Assembly: GCA_021805725.1 (NCBI GenBank) | Contig: JAJZEH010000037.1 | Coordinates: 176,101 to 240,100, forward strand | From: Pseudomonadota bacterium | Lineage (GTDB): Bacteria > Pseudomonadota > Gammaproteobacteria > Burkholderiales > Ferrovaceae | Length of the DNA stretch: 64,000 bases | Direction: 5' to 3' | Shown here: positions 9,299 to 17,690 of the stretch, one piece after another | Position numbering within the stretch: position 1 is the stretch's first letter | How the letters are laid out: each line of letters starts with the position of its first letter | Notes under the pieces: generated by a model | Database searches by the model: none | The model's input: only the letters and a program-made list of their open reading frames with translations | What the model was told of the DNA's origin: nothing | Program-made: the position numbers and the translations under genes

Positions 9299-11209
9299 AT
9301 GACGGGAGAATTACAGCAAAGCTTCCATGCGCGTTCGATTACGGATCCGGATGGCTTCTGGAGGGAGCAGGCCGCGCTGATTCATTGGAATCAACCGTTT
9401 GATCAGGTCCTGGACTACAGTCGCCCACCTTTTGCCCGGTGGTTTGTGGGAGGTAAAACCAACCTCTGCTACAACGCCGTGGATCGTCATCTTGCAACGC
9501 GGGGTGAGCAAACTGCCCTGGCCTACATCTCCACCGAAACCGGCGTCGAAAGGCGCTACACCTTTCGCGAACTCCATGCCGAAATCAACCGCTTTGCCGC
9601 GATCCTGAAACGGCTGGGGGTGGGACAGGGCGATCGCGTCATCATCTACATGCCGATGATTGCAGAGGCCCTGTTTGCCATGTTGGCCTGCACCCGCATT
9701 GGCGCCATTCATTCCGTTGTATTCGGCGGGTTTGCGGCACACAGCCTGTCCACGCGCATAGACGATGCCCGGCCCCTCGTGATGATCACTGCTGACGCCG
9801 GCATGCGCGGCGGAAAAAGTGTTCACTACAAGCCGCTGGTGGACGAGGCTTGCCGGCTGGCCCGATTTCCCCCGCAGCGCGTGCTGATCGTCAATCGGGG
9901 TATCGATCAGGAGATGTCGCGCATGCCCGGTCGCGACGTGGATTACGCTGAATTGCGCGAGGTCGTGGGTGAAACCACTGTGCCCGTGGTCTGGCTGGAA
10001 TCCAGCGAACCGTCCTATATCCTCTATACCTCGGGCACCACCGGCAAGCCCAAAGGCGTGCAGCGGGATACGGGAGGCTATGCGGTGGCGCTTGCAGCTT
10101 CCATGCGTCATATTTTCTGCGGAAAGCCAGGCGAGGCCATGTTCACCACCTCGGACATCGGCTGGGTGGTGGGGCATTCCTACATTGTTTATGCGCCGCT
10201 CATTCATGGCATGACCACCATCATGTATGAAGGGCTGCCCACCCGACCGGATGCGGGCATCTGGTGGCAGATCGTGGCGCAGCACCGGGTGACGGTGATG
10301 TTCAGTTCACCCACCGCCATTCGCGTCCTTAAAAAGCAGGATCCGAAATATCTCACCCAGCACAATCTCAAATCGCTGCGCTACCTGTTTCTGGCGGGCG
10401 AACCCCTGGACGAACCCACGGCACGGTGGATTTCGGACGGACTGGCCGTGCCCGTGGTGGACAACTACTGGCAAACAGAAACGGGCTGGCCCATTCTCTC
10501 TGCCATGCCGGGTGTGGAGGACACACCGCGCAAATATGGCAGCCCCAGCTTTCCGGTGTATGGCTATAACGTGGCACTGTTCGATGAGGGTAGCGGGATG
10601 GAAGTGGATGCCGACCAAAAAGGCGTGCTCGGCATCGTGCCGCCTCTACCACCCGGCTGCCTCAGCACGGTCTGGGGCGACGATGCACGCTTTGTCAGCA
10701 CCTATTTTTCACTGCTGAAGGAGCGCAATGTTTACTCCTCCTTCGACTGGGGCATCAGGGATCAGGACGGCTACTACTTCATTCTGGGACGAACCGATGA
10801 TGTGATCAATGTAGCCGGCCACCGTCTTGGCACGCGCGAGATCGAGGAGGCCATCAGTGGACACCCCAACATTGCCGAAGTAGCCGTGGTGGGCGTTGAA
10901 GACAAGATCAAAGGGCAGGTTCCGGTGGCATTTGCGGTGGCCCGGAATGCCAGCGGACTGGTGGACGATGCGGCCCATGCAGCGCTTGAGAAGGAAGTAA
11001 TGGAGACCGTGGACAAGAGCCTGGGTGGCATTGCGCGCCCTGCGCACGTGTACTTTGTGACCTTGCTGCCCAAAACCCGTTCAGGCAAGCTGTTGAGGCG
11101 GAGCATCCAGGCCCTTGCCGAGGGACGTGCTCCGGGCGATTTGACCACCCTGGATGATGCCACAGCCCTGGAGCAGATCCGCGCGGCATTGCAGCGCCGC
11201 GCGGACTGA
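9299..11209 (+). CDS. prpE: Propionyl-CoA synthetase (acyl-CoA synthetase)
   Basis: ATP-dependent activation of propionate to propionyl-CoA via an acyl-adenylate. It is an ANL-superfamily enzyme: N-terminal WREQAALIHWN, AMP-binding motif YILYTSGTTGKPKGVQRDTGGY, motif VDNYWQTETGWP, hinge and LGRTDDVINVAGHR, and the acetylatable catalytic Lys in KTRSGKLLRR near the C-terminus. GVQRDTGGYAVALA is typical of PrpE rather than acetyl-CoA synthetase Acs. The start at 9299 (636 residues) is chosen because GGAGG at 9284-9288 precedes it by 10 nt; the frame is open from 9248. It lies 51 bp after acuI. Confidence 0.92.
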   Translation: MTGELQQSFHARSITDPDGFWREQAALIHWNQPFDQVLDYSRPPFARWFVGGKTNLCYNAVDRHLATRGEQTALAYISTETGVERRYTFRELHAEINRFAAILKRLGVGQGDRVIIYMPMIAEALFAMLACTRIGAIHSVVFGGFAAHSLSTRIDDARPLVMITADAGMRGGKSVHYKPLVDEACRLARFPPQRVLIVNRGIDQEMSRMPGRDVDYAELREVVGETTVPVVWLESSEPSYILYTSGTTGKPKGVQRDTGGYAVALAASMRHIFCGKPGEAMFTTSDIGWVVGHSYIVYAPLIHGMTTIMYEGLPTRPDAGIWWQIVAQHRVTVMFSSPTAIRVLKKQDPKYLTQHNLKSLRYLFLAGEPLDEPTARWISDGLAVPVVDNYWQTETGWPILSAMPGVEDTPRKYGSPSFPVYGYNVALFDEGSGMEVDADQKGVLGIVPPLPPGCLSTVWGDDARFVSTYFSLLKERNVYSSFDWGIRDQDGYYFILGRTDDVINVAGHRLGTREIEEAISGHPNIAEVAVVGVEDKIKGQVPVAFAVARNASGLVDDAAHAALEKEVMETVDKSLGGIARPAHVYFVTLLPKTRSGKLLRRSIQALAEGRAPGDLTTLDDATALEQIRAALQRRAD

Positions 11210-11217
11210 CGTTCCGA

Positions 11218-11610
11218 TCAGTCGTCGCTGATGATGGCGTCTGCCTCGATCTCGATCAGCATGTCGGGGTCGATCAGGCGCTTGACCTCCACCAGGGTGG
11301 TTGCGGGACGGATTTCGCCGAACATCTGGCCGTGCGCCCGTGCAATTTTTTCCCACTGATCGATCTGGGTAACGAACATGCGAGTACGCACCACGTGCTT
11401 CAAGCTGGCGCCGGCGCGGTTGAGGGCGGCTTCCAGGTTCTTGAGCGCCTGCAGGGTCTGGGCTTCGGGATCGCCCGGGCCCACGAGCTTGCCATCGGTG
11501 CCGGTGCCCGTGGTGCCTGAAACGGCCACGTGCGGCCCCACTTTGACGGCGCGGGAATAGCCAATGATGGGTTCCCAGGTGGAGCCGCTGGAAATGTTTT
11601 CGCGTTTCAT
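11218..11610 (-). CDS. RidA/YjgF-family protein lacking the catalytic arginine
   Basis: Member of the RidA/YER057c/UK114 superfamily (130 residues, one chorismate-mutase-like domain). Canonical RidA enzymes deaminate reactive enamines using an Arg in the motif PARS(C/L)VEV. Here the corresponding segment reads [12 protein letters not shown], so the Arg is replaced by Thr104. This points to one of the non-deaminase Rid subfamilies. The gene is convergent with prpE (8 bp between stops) and divergent from the cyclo-ligase gene. Its function is unknown beyond the fold. Confidence 0.85.
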   Translation of the reverse strand: MKRENISSGSTWEPIIGYSRAVKVGPHVAVSGTTGTGTDGKLVGPGDPEAQTLQALKNLEAALNRAGASLKHVVRTRMFVTQIDQWEKIARAHGQMFGEIRPATTLVEVKRLIDPDMLIEIEADAIISDD

Positions 11611-11630
11611 GAAAAACCTTCTGTCAGGGT

Positions 11631-11667
11631 TTATGGATGATCAAGGCAGGCATTATACTGTGCTCCC
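11631..11667 (+). promoter_or_regulatory. Candidate promoter giving a leaderless cyclo-ligase mRNA
   Basis: A TATACT at 11654-11659 is preceded at 17 bp by TTATGG (11631-11636), a weak -35. The -10 ends 8 nt before the ATG at 11668, so transcription would begin at or next to the start codon. No Shine-Dalgarno sequence is present before that ATG. The inference of a leaderless transcript is from spacing only. Confidence 0.5.
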
Positions 11668-12246
11668 ATGACGAAACCATCTCAAAAATCAGATTTGCGT
11701 GCTGCCGTTCTGGCACGGCGGGATGCCATCCCGGAACTACACAGACGCACCCGCAGCGAAGCCATTTCCCGCAGGGTGCAGGCATTGCCTGAATTTACTG
11801 CAGCCAGGGTAGTCATGGCCTATATGTCCATGGGCTCCGAATTCGACACGCAAACCCTGGTGGAGGCAGTCCTGCAGCGTGGTGCCCGGCTGGTGCTGCC
11901 GCGCGTGGACAAAGCCACCAAGATGCTGGCCTTGTACGCCGTACGCGATCTGCAGCACGACCTCAAATCCGGCATCTGGGGCATTCGCGAACCAGATCCG
12001 GCACGTTGCGACATCGTGCAGCTATCGGAGGTGGACTTCATCCTGATGCCCGGTGCGGTGTTTGACCTCGAGCGTCGGCGCCTGGGCTATGGCGGCGGTT
12101 TTTACGACAAGCTGCTCTCGCTTCCCGAGCGGCGTGCGCTGACCGTGGCTGTGGCTTTTGACGAACAGTTGGTGCCCTTGGTTCCAACGGAGCCCCATGA
12201 CATTCCAGTGGACATCCTGGTAAGTGACCATGCCCTCCAGCGCTGA
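11668..12246 (+). CDS. 5-formyltetrahydrofolate cyclo-ligase
   Basis: Converts 5-formyl-THF to 5,10-methenyl-THF with ATP, returning stored folate to the active one-carbon pool. Family signs are an N-terminal basic helix (SDLRAAVLARRDAI), an LPRVD segment, and the C-terminal LMPGAVFDLERRRLGYGGGFYDKLL containing the nucleotide/phosphate loop GYGGGFYD. Length 192 is standard. The product feeds methenyl-THF, the substrate shared by FchA and MtdA encoded 4.5 kb downstream. No ribosome-binding site is visible. The next gene overlaps its end by 17 nt or begins just after it, depending on the start chosen. Confidence 0.92.
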   Translation: MTKPSQKSDLRAAVLARRDAIPELHRRTRSEAISRRVQALPEFTAARVVMAYMSMGSEFDTQTLVEAVLQRGARLVLPRVDKATKMLALYAVRDLQHDLKSGIWGIREPDPARCDIVQLSEVDFILMPGAVFDLERRRLGYGGGFYDKLLSLPERRALTVAVAFDEQLVPLVPTEPHDIPVDILVSDHALQR

Positions 12247-13096
12247 GCCCATGCGCCGCAAGTCATACAAGGCGCTCTGGCTGCACGGATTTCATCGGGT
12301 GGATTACAGTGAATGGGGCCACCCGGACAACCCGCGCGTGTTGTTTTGCGTCCATGGACTGACCCGCAACAGTCGCGACTTTGATGCCCTGGCGGATGCA
12401 CTGTGCAAGGATTACCGGGTGATCTGTCCTGACGTGGCGGGGCGGGGCACCAGTGAATGGCTCACCCATAAAACCGATTACGGCTATCCGCTCTACCTCG
12501 CCGACATGGCCGCCCTCATCGCGCGTAGTGGCGCCGAACAGTTGGACTGGGTGGGCACCTCCATGGGCGGCATCATTGGCATGATGCTGGCCGCACAGAC
12601 CGGCACGCCAGTGCGCAAACTGGTGCTCAATGACGTGGGCAGCGTCATTTCCACGGCAGCGCTGCAGCGTCTGGCAAGCTATGTGGGCAAGCCCATGGCC
12701 TTCGATACCCTGGAGGAAGCCGAGGCCTATTTTCGGCGCACCCATGCCACATTCGGCGCGCTTACCGACGCCCAATGGCACCACATCGCCCTGCATGGCG
12801 TAAGAAAGTGGCCAGATGGCAAGTACCGGTTGATGTACGATCCCGCGATTGCGGCGGTATTTGTGGGCCCCCCCATGGCGGACATCGACATGAGCCTCAT
12901 CTGGAACAGCGTGCGATGCCCCACACTCGTCATTCGTGGTCAGGAATCCGATCTGCTTCAACCCCATACGCTGGCCCTGATGAAATTTGCCCATCCTTCC
13001 TTGCGGGTGCTGGAAATTCCAGGCTGCGGTCACGCCCCGGCGCTGATGGATCCAGTCCAGATCGAGGCCGTGCGGGATTTTCTCCATGAGTTCTGA
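12230..13096 (+). CDS. Alpha/beta-fold hydrolase
   Basis: Cytoplasmic alpha/beta hydrolase of about 288 residues with no signal peptide. The nucleophile elbow is GTSMGG (Ser), the acid is probably the Asp of QESDLL, and the His is in GCGHAP; FCVHGLTRNSRDF carries the oxyanion HG motif and VICPDVAGRGTSEW follows it. The substrate cannot be told. Possible starts are GTG 12224, ATG 12230 and ATG 12251, none with a convincing ribosome-binding site. It overlaps the following pseudouridine synthase gene by 11 nt, so the two are probably translated together. Confidence 0.88.
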   Translation: MPSSAEPMRRKSYKALWLHGFHRVDYSEWGHPDNPRVLFCVHGLTRNSRDFDALADALCKDYRVICPDVAGRGTSEWLTHKTDYGYPLYLADMAALIARSGAEQLDWVGTSMGGIIGMMLAAQTGTPVRKLVLNDVGSVISTAALQRLASYVGKPMAFDTLEEAEAYFRRTHATFGALTDAQWHHIALHGVRKWPDGKYRLMYDPAIAAVFVGPPMADIDMSLIWNSVRCPTLVIRGQESDLLQPHTLALMKFAHPSLRVLEIPGCGHAPALMDPVQIEAVRDFLHEF

Positions 13097-13826
13097 AAAA
13101 GTCCGGTTATCCAAGGTGATGTCCGAGCGTGGGCTGTGTTCGCGCCGCGAAGCGGATGCCTGGATCGAGAAGGGTTGGGTCTTCGTGGAAGGTGTGCGCG
13201 TGCAGGAACTGGGTGTTCGCATTGATCCCACCCAGCAGATTTCCCTTGATGCCGCTGCGCGCAGCCAGCAGCAGGCTCAGGCCACCATACTGCTGCACAA
13301 GCCGGTGGGCTTTGTTTCAGGCCAGGCTGAAGACGGGCATAAGCCGGCCATTGTCCTCGTCACGCCGGCCACCCACTGGAAGGAAGACAAGACCACTCGC
13401 CCGCTCACCCCGGCCGTGATGCGCGGCATGGCGCCCGCCGGGCGGCTGGACATCGACTCCACCGGGCTGCTGGTGTTGACGCAGGACGGGCGGATCGCCA
13501 AGACGCTGATCGGTGCCGATTCGGGCATCGACAAGGAATACCTGGTGCGAGTGGAAGGGCGCCTGAGCGAAGCCGACCTTGGCCGACTTAATTTTGGTTT
13601 GTCGCTCGATGGGCGTCCCCTGCGGCGCGCCCAGGTGTCCTGGCAGAACCAGGACCAGTTGCGTTTCGTCCTGCGCGAAGGGCGCAAGCGCCAGATTCGT
13701 CGTATGTGCGAACTGGTGGGTCTTAAGGTGACCGGGCTCAAGCGCGTGCGCATCGGCAACGTCCGCCTCGGGGCTCTGCCCGCAGGGCAATGGCGCTACC
13801 TCGCGTCCGACGAAGCTTTTGAATGA
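13086..13826 (+). CDS. rRNA pseudouridine synthase, RluF-like
   Basis: Member of the RsuA/RluB/E/F family, which isomerises uridine in 23S or 16S rRNA. An N-terminal S4 RNA-binding domain (VRLSKVMSERGLCSRREADAWI, about 6-60) is followed by the catalytic domain with the nucleophilic Asp in AGRLDIDSTGLLVLT and the C-terminal EGRKRQIRRMCELVG motif. The segment KPVGFVSGQAEDG and the arrangement resemble E. coli RluF, but the C-terminal extension of that protein is missing (246 versus about 290 residues). The position-specific role is inferred. Confidence 0.87.
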   Translation: MSSEKVRLSKVMSERGLCSRREADAWIEKGWVFVEGVRVQELGVRIDPTQQISLDAAARSQQQAQATILLHKPVGFVSGQAEDGHKPAIVLVTPATHWKEDKTTRPLTPAVMRGMAPAGRLDIDSTGLLVLTQDGRIAKTLIGADSGIDKEYLVRVEGRLSEADLGRLNFGLSLDGRPLRRAQVSWQNQDQLRFVLREGRKRQIRRMCELVGLKVTGLKRVRIGNVRLGALPAGQWRYLASDEAFE

Positions 13827-13854
13827 TTTTTTGCAGCGCCAAGGAGAGGACTCC

Positions 13855-15636
13855 ATGAATACTTACCGCGCCCCATTGCGAGACATGGCTTTCGTCGTCA
13901 AGGAACTGCTGGGGCTGACACGCGTAGGTCAGTTGCCCGGGTTTGAGGAAGCTACGGAAGACCTGTTCGATGCAGTGCAGGAAGAATCGGCGCGCTTTTC
14001 GCAGGAAGTAATCGGGCCGCTCAACCGCAGCGGTGATCAGCAGGGAGCCATCTTGCAGGGTGACGTGGTGGTAACTCCGGCGGGATTCAAGACGGCCTAT
14101 CAGCAATTCGTGGCCGGGGGCTGGAACGGGCTGACCAGCGACCCGGAATATGGCGGTCAGGGCTTGCCCAACCTGATGGGGGCTCCCATTGAGGAAATGT
14201 GGCACGCAGCCAACATGGCCTTTACGCTCTGCCCGCTGCTCACGCGCGGGGCCATCGAGGCCCTCCATTTTGCCGGCTCCAGCACCCTGCGCGAGCGTTA
14301 TCTGCCCAACATGGTGAGCGGTCACTGGACCGGCACCATGAACCTGACCGAACCCCAGGCGGGGTCTGATCTCGCGGCCCTGCGCACCCGCGCCACCCCC
14401 GAAGGCGACCATTACCGCGTCACGGGCCAGAAAATCTTCATCACCTATGGTGACCAGGACTTCACGGAGAACATCGTGCATCTCGTCCTGGCGCGGCTGC
14501 CGGATGCCCCTGCGGGCGTCAAGGGAATTTCGCTGTTCGTGGTGCCTAAATTCCTGGTCAACGACGATGGCTCGCTTGGAGCGCGCAATGATGTGCGCAC
14601 CGTGTCCCTCGAGCATAAGCTGGGGATTCACGGCAGCCCCACCTGCGTGCTGGCGTTTGGCGATGAAGGGGGCGCCGTCGGATATCTTCTGGGCAAGCCC
14701 AACCAGGGCCTCGAAATCATGTTCATCATGATGAATGCCGCGCGCTTTTCCGTGGGGGTGCAGGGGTTGGCCATTGCCGAGCGCGCCTATCAGGGGGCCG
14801 TACGCTACGCGCAGGAGCGTGTGCAGGGCATTCCCGTGGGCATGACGACGCGCGCCCCCATCCTGCACCATCCTGACGTGCGGCGCGTGCTGTCTACTCT
14901 GAAATCCCGCATCGAGGCCTGCAGGACGCTGGCCTACTACGCGGGGCAGATGCTCGATTTCGCGCAGGCCGAGACGGATCCTTCCCTGCGTGCGGCAGCA
15001 CAGGAGCGTTCCGATCTGTTGACGCCGATCGTCAAGGGTTTCTGTACTGAAATGGGCGTATGGGCCTCCAGCGAAGCGCTCCAGGTTTACGGCGGGATGG
15101 GGTACATCGAAGAAACCGGTGCAGCCCAGCACCTGCGCGACGCCCGCATTACCACCATCTACGAAGGGACCACCGGCATTCAGGCCAATGACCTCGTGGG
15201 GCGCAAGCTGCTGCGCGATCAGGGCGCCATGGCACGGGCCCTGTTCCGGGAGATCCGTGCATCTCTGCCAGCATTGTCTGGACGGCTTGAGACGGCCGAG
15301 ATTGCCGCCGCCGTGGAGCGGGCCCTTACCGCCGCAGAAGCTGCCAGCGCGCACCTGCTGGCGCGTGCCCAGGACAAGCCGGAGGAGGCTTTCGGAGCGG
15401 CCGTACCCTACCTGCACCTGATGGGCTGGTTGATCTCGGGCTGGCTCATGGCGCGCAGCGCAGGGATTGCGGCGACGCGCCTGGAGGAGGGGGGGCCGGA
15501 AGCGGGTTTCTATCGCGCCAAGCTTGCCACTGCCCGTTTCCTGGCAGATCATGGGCTGGGCCTGTGCGACGGGTTACGCGCCAGCATCGTGGATGGCGGG
15601 GCTGCGCTGTTCGCCATGGAACCTTCCGCATTTTGA
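13855..15636 (+). CDS. Acyl-CoA dehydrogenase, long DmdC-like type
   Basis: FAD-dependent acyl-CoA dehydrogenase of 593 residues. An N-terminal extension (TYRAPLRDMAFVVKELLG), the flavin/substrate motif MNLTEPQAGSDLAALRTRA, GQKIFITYGDQD and the C-terminal GGMGYIEETGAAQHLRDAR with YEGTTGIQ mark the subfamily that includes 3-methylmercaptopropionyl-CoA dehydrogenase DmdC and many fatty acyl-CoA dehydrogenases. Electrons would go to ETF and then to the ETF-QO encoded at 19.2-20.9 kb. The start at 13855 follows an AAGGAGAGGA ribosome-binding site; the frame is open from 13819. The exact substrate is not decidable. Confidence 0.9.
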   Translation: MNTYRAPLRDMAFVVKELLGLTRVGQLPGFEEATEDLFDAVQEESARFSQEVIGPLNRSGDQQGAILQGDVVVTPAGFKTAYQQFVAGGWNGLTSDPEYGGQGLPNLMGAPIEEMWHAANMAFTLCPLLTRGAIEALHFAGSSTLRERYLPNMVSGHWTGTMNLTEPQAGSDLAALRTRATPEGDHYRVTGQKIFITYGDQDFTENIVHLVLARLPDAPAGVKGISLFVVPKFLVNDDGSLGARNDVRTVSLEHKLGIHGSPTCVLAFGDEGGAVGYLLGKPNQGLEIMFIMMNAARFSVGVQGLAIAERAYQGAVRYAQERVQGIPVGMTTRAPILHHPDVRRVLSTLKSRIEACRTLAYYAGQMLDFAQAETDPSLRAAAQERSDLLTPIVKGFCTEMGVWASSEALQVYGGMGYIEETGAAQHLRDARITTIYEGTTGIQANDLVGRKLLRDQGAMARALFREIRASLPALSGRLETAEIAAAVERALTAAEAASAHLLARAQDKPEEAFGAAVPYLHLMGWLISGWLMARSAGIAATRLEEGGPEAGFYRAKLATARFLADHGLGLCDGLRASIVDGGAALFAMEPSAF

Positions 15637-15643
15637 GGTAATG

Positions 15644-16735
15644 ATGATTTCACGAAAATTCTGGTTCAACTTGGTGGGAGGATTGATGATGGTCGGCATG
15701 CTCTCGACGGCAGATGCGGCAGGCCCGTTTCCGGGAGCGCAGGAAGGCCGTTTCGTCATTCGCGATTTCCAGTTCAGGTCGGGCGAAGTGCTGCCCGAGC
15801 TGACGGTGGGCTACACCCTGCTGGGTAAACCGAAACGCGATGCGGCAGGGCACATCACCAATGCGGTGCTGCTGCTGCACGGCACGACGGGGACGGCGCA
15901 GAACTGGTTTTTGCCAGGGCTCGCCAAGACTCTGTTCGGGCCGGGGCAACCGCTGGATTCACAGCGTTACTTCCTGATCATTCCCGATGGCATCGGGCTG
16001 GGTCGCTCGTCCAAACCCAGCGACGGGCTCAGGGCGCGTTTTCCGCGCTATGGCTACCACGACATGGTGACGGCCAATGTCCGCCTGCTGCAGGAAGGGC
16101 TGCGTATTGACCATCTGCGCGCCATTGTCGGCACCTCCATGGGTGGGATGCAGACCTGGTTGTTTGCCGAGCGTTATCCCGATCTCATGGACGGGGCCAT
16201 CGCCATCGCCAGCCAGCCCACTGCGGTCAGCGGGCGCAACATGATGTGGCGCCAGGTACTGATCGAGTCGATTCGCGGCGCTGCGGACTGGAAGGGGGGC
16301 GACTACACGGAACCTCCGGAATCCTTCACGCATGTCTGGCCCCTCTTTGGCATCATGACCGACGGAGCCTCGCACCTGCAGACCCTCGCCCCCACGCGCG
16401 CCCAGGCCATTGCGCACTACAGGACCTTGTCTGGCAATGCGCGCCTGCTCGACGCCAATGACATCCTGTACCGTTTTGAAGCCTCAGCCGATTACAATCC
16501 CCAGCCTGACCTGGAAAAGATCAAGGCGCCCTTCCTCGCCATCAATTTTCAGGACGACCTGCTCAACCCGGTGGAATTGGGCCTCCTGCAGCAGGAAATG
16601 CCGCGGGTAAAGCTGGGCCGGGCCGTGATCCTGTCGCCCCGAGCCCCTTCGCTGGGGCACCAGAACCTGGGGCAGGGTGCCCTGTGGGGACCCGCTGCGG
16701 CCGAATTTCTGGAAAATCTGCCGGCGCGTCCCTGA
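15644..16735 (+). CDS. Exported MetX-like alpha/beta hydrolase
   Basis: A 363-residue alpha/beta hydrolase related to homoserine O-acetyltransferases (VLLLHGTTGTAQNWF, nucleophile elbow GTSMGGMQ, acid region NFQDDLLNP, His region LGHQNLGQGALWG). Unlike MetX it has a cleavable signal peptide (basic ISRK, a hydrophobic stretch, ADAAGP cleavage region), so it should act in the periplasm and not in methionine synthesis. Two adjacent ATGs exist at 15641 and 15644; GAGG at 15635-15638 is better spaced for the second. It starts 7 bp after the acyl-CoA dehydrogenase stop. The substrate is unknown. Confidence 0.85.
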   Translation: MISRKFWFNLVGGLMMVGMLSTADAAGPFPGAQEGRFVIRDFQFRSGEVLPELTVGYTLLGKPKRDAAGHITNAVLLLHGTTGTAQNWFLPGLAKTLFGPGQPLDSQRYFLIIPDGIGLGRSSKPSDGLRARFPRYGYHDMVTANVRLLQEGLRIDHLRAIVGTSMGGMQTWLFAERYPDLMDGAIAIASQPTAVSGRNMMWRQVLIESIRGAADWKGGDYTEPPESFTHVWPLFGIMTDGASHLQTLAPTRAQAIAHYRTLSGNARLLDANDILYRFEASADYNPQPDLEKIKAPFLAINFQDDLLNPVELGLLQQEMPRVKLGRAVILSPRAPSLGHQNLGQGALWGPAAAEFLENLPARP

Positions 16736-16812
16736 TGGTTACCATAAAAAGAATTTAGGCAGGTCGCGCGGTTCAAGCTTAAAATGCTCCGCCGGTAAAA
16801 GGAGAGCGCTCG

Positions 16813-17673
16813 ATGAAGAAGTTGCTGTACCAGTTTGACACGGATGCCATGCCTTCCGTTTTTGACAACGTGGTCGCCCATGATGGGGGCGCGGACCAGG
16901 TCATTCCCTATGGCAGCATCTCGCCACAGAATGTGGGTGGACTGGTGGAAGGGGCCATCTTCACCCGGGCACCCAAGGACAAGAAGAACACGGCCATTTT
17001 TGTCGGCGGCAGCAACCTGCTGGCCGGAGAAGCCCTTTATCAGGCCGTCCAGAAAAAATTCTTCGGCAATTTCCGGGTCTCCATGATGCTGGACAGCAAC
17101 GGGGCCAACACCACGGCCGCAGCCTGCGTGGCCTGGATGTCGCACGGACGCTCCCTGCAGGGCATGAATGCTGTCATCCTGGCCGGCACGGGGCCGGTGG
17201 GACAGCGCGCCGCCGTGATGCTGGCACAGGAAGGGGTGAGCGTTTCGATCACCGGACGCCAGCTCGACAAGACGCAGGCCACTTGCGATGCCCTCGAGCA
17301 ACGCTTCGGCGTGAAAGTTCATGCCATTGCTGCACCCGACATCGATTCTCGTGCAGCCGCAGTGCAGGACGCTCAGATCATCGTGGCCACTGGGGCCTCC
17401 GGCGTCGTGTTGCTGGAAGAAGCGCATTGGAAGGACCTTCCGGGCCTGAAGCTGGTGGCCGACGCCAATGCAACGCCCCCGATGGGCATCGCCGGCGTTG
17501 ACATCATGGACAAGGGAACGCAGCGCCACGGCGCAGTGGTCTTTGGCGCCATCGGCTTTGGCGCGCTCAAGCTTGCACTGCACCGTGCCTGTATTGCCCG
17601 ATTGTTTGAACAAAACGACCTGCGTCTGGATGCCAATGAAATCTACGCCATCGCCAAGACGATGGTCGGTTGA
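16813..17673 (+). CDS. mtdA: Methylene-tetrahydrofolate/tetrahydromethanopterin dehydrogenase, MtdA type
   Basis: NADP-dependent enzyme that interconverts methylene- and methenyl-tetrahydrofolate (and the methanopterin analogues in methylotrophs). The N-terminus KLLYQFDTDAMPSVFD, the segment MLDSNGANTTAAA, the nucleotide loop LAGTGPVGQRAAV and the C-terminal FGALKLALHRACIARLF closely resemble MtdA of Methylorubrum and not MtdB. Length 286 fits. GGAG at 16801-16804 precedes the ATG by 8 nt. It lies 17 bp upstream of fchA, the usual partner. Together the pair replaces the two activities of FolD. Confidence 0.92.
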   Translation: MKKLLYQFDTDAMPSVFDNVVAHDGGADQVIPYGSISPQNVGGLVEGAIFTRAPKDKKNTAIFVGGSNLLAGEALYQAVQKKFFGNFRVSMMLDSNGANTTAAACVAWMSHGRSLQGMNAVILAGTGPVGQRAAVMLAQEGVSVSITGRQLDKTQATCDALEQRFGVKVHAIAAPDIDSRAAAVQDAQIIVATGASGVVLLEEAHWKDLPGLKLVADANATPPMGIAGVDIMDKGTQRHGAVVFGAIGFGALKLALHRACIARLFEQNDLRLDANEIYAIAKTMVG

Positions 17674-17690
17674 GAAGAGAGGGGACCCCC

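Noticed and set aside
13738..15552. 604-codon minus-strand open frame
   Set aside because: Antisense to the acyl-CoA dehydrogenase, whose motifs are intact; no domain in the antisense frame.
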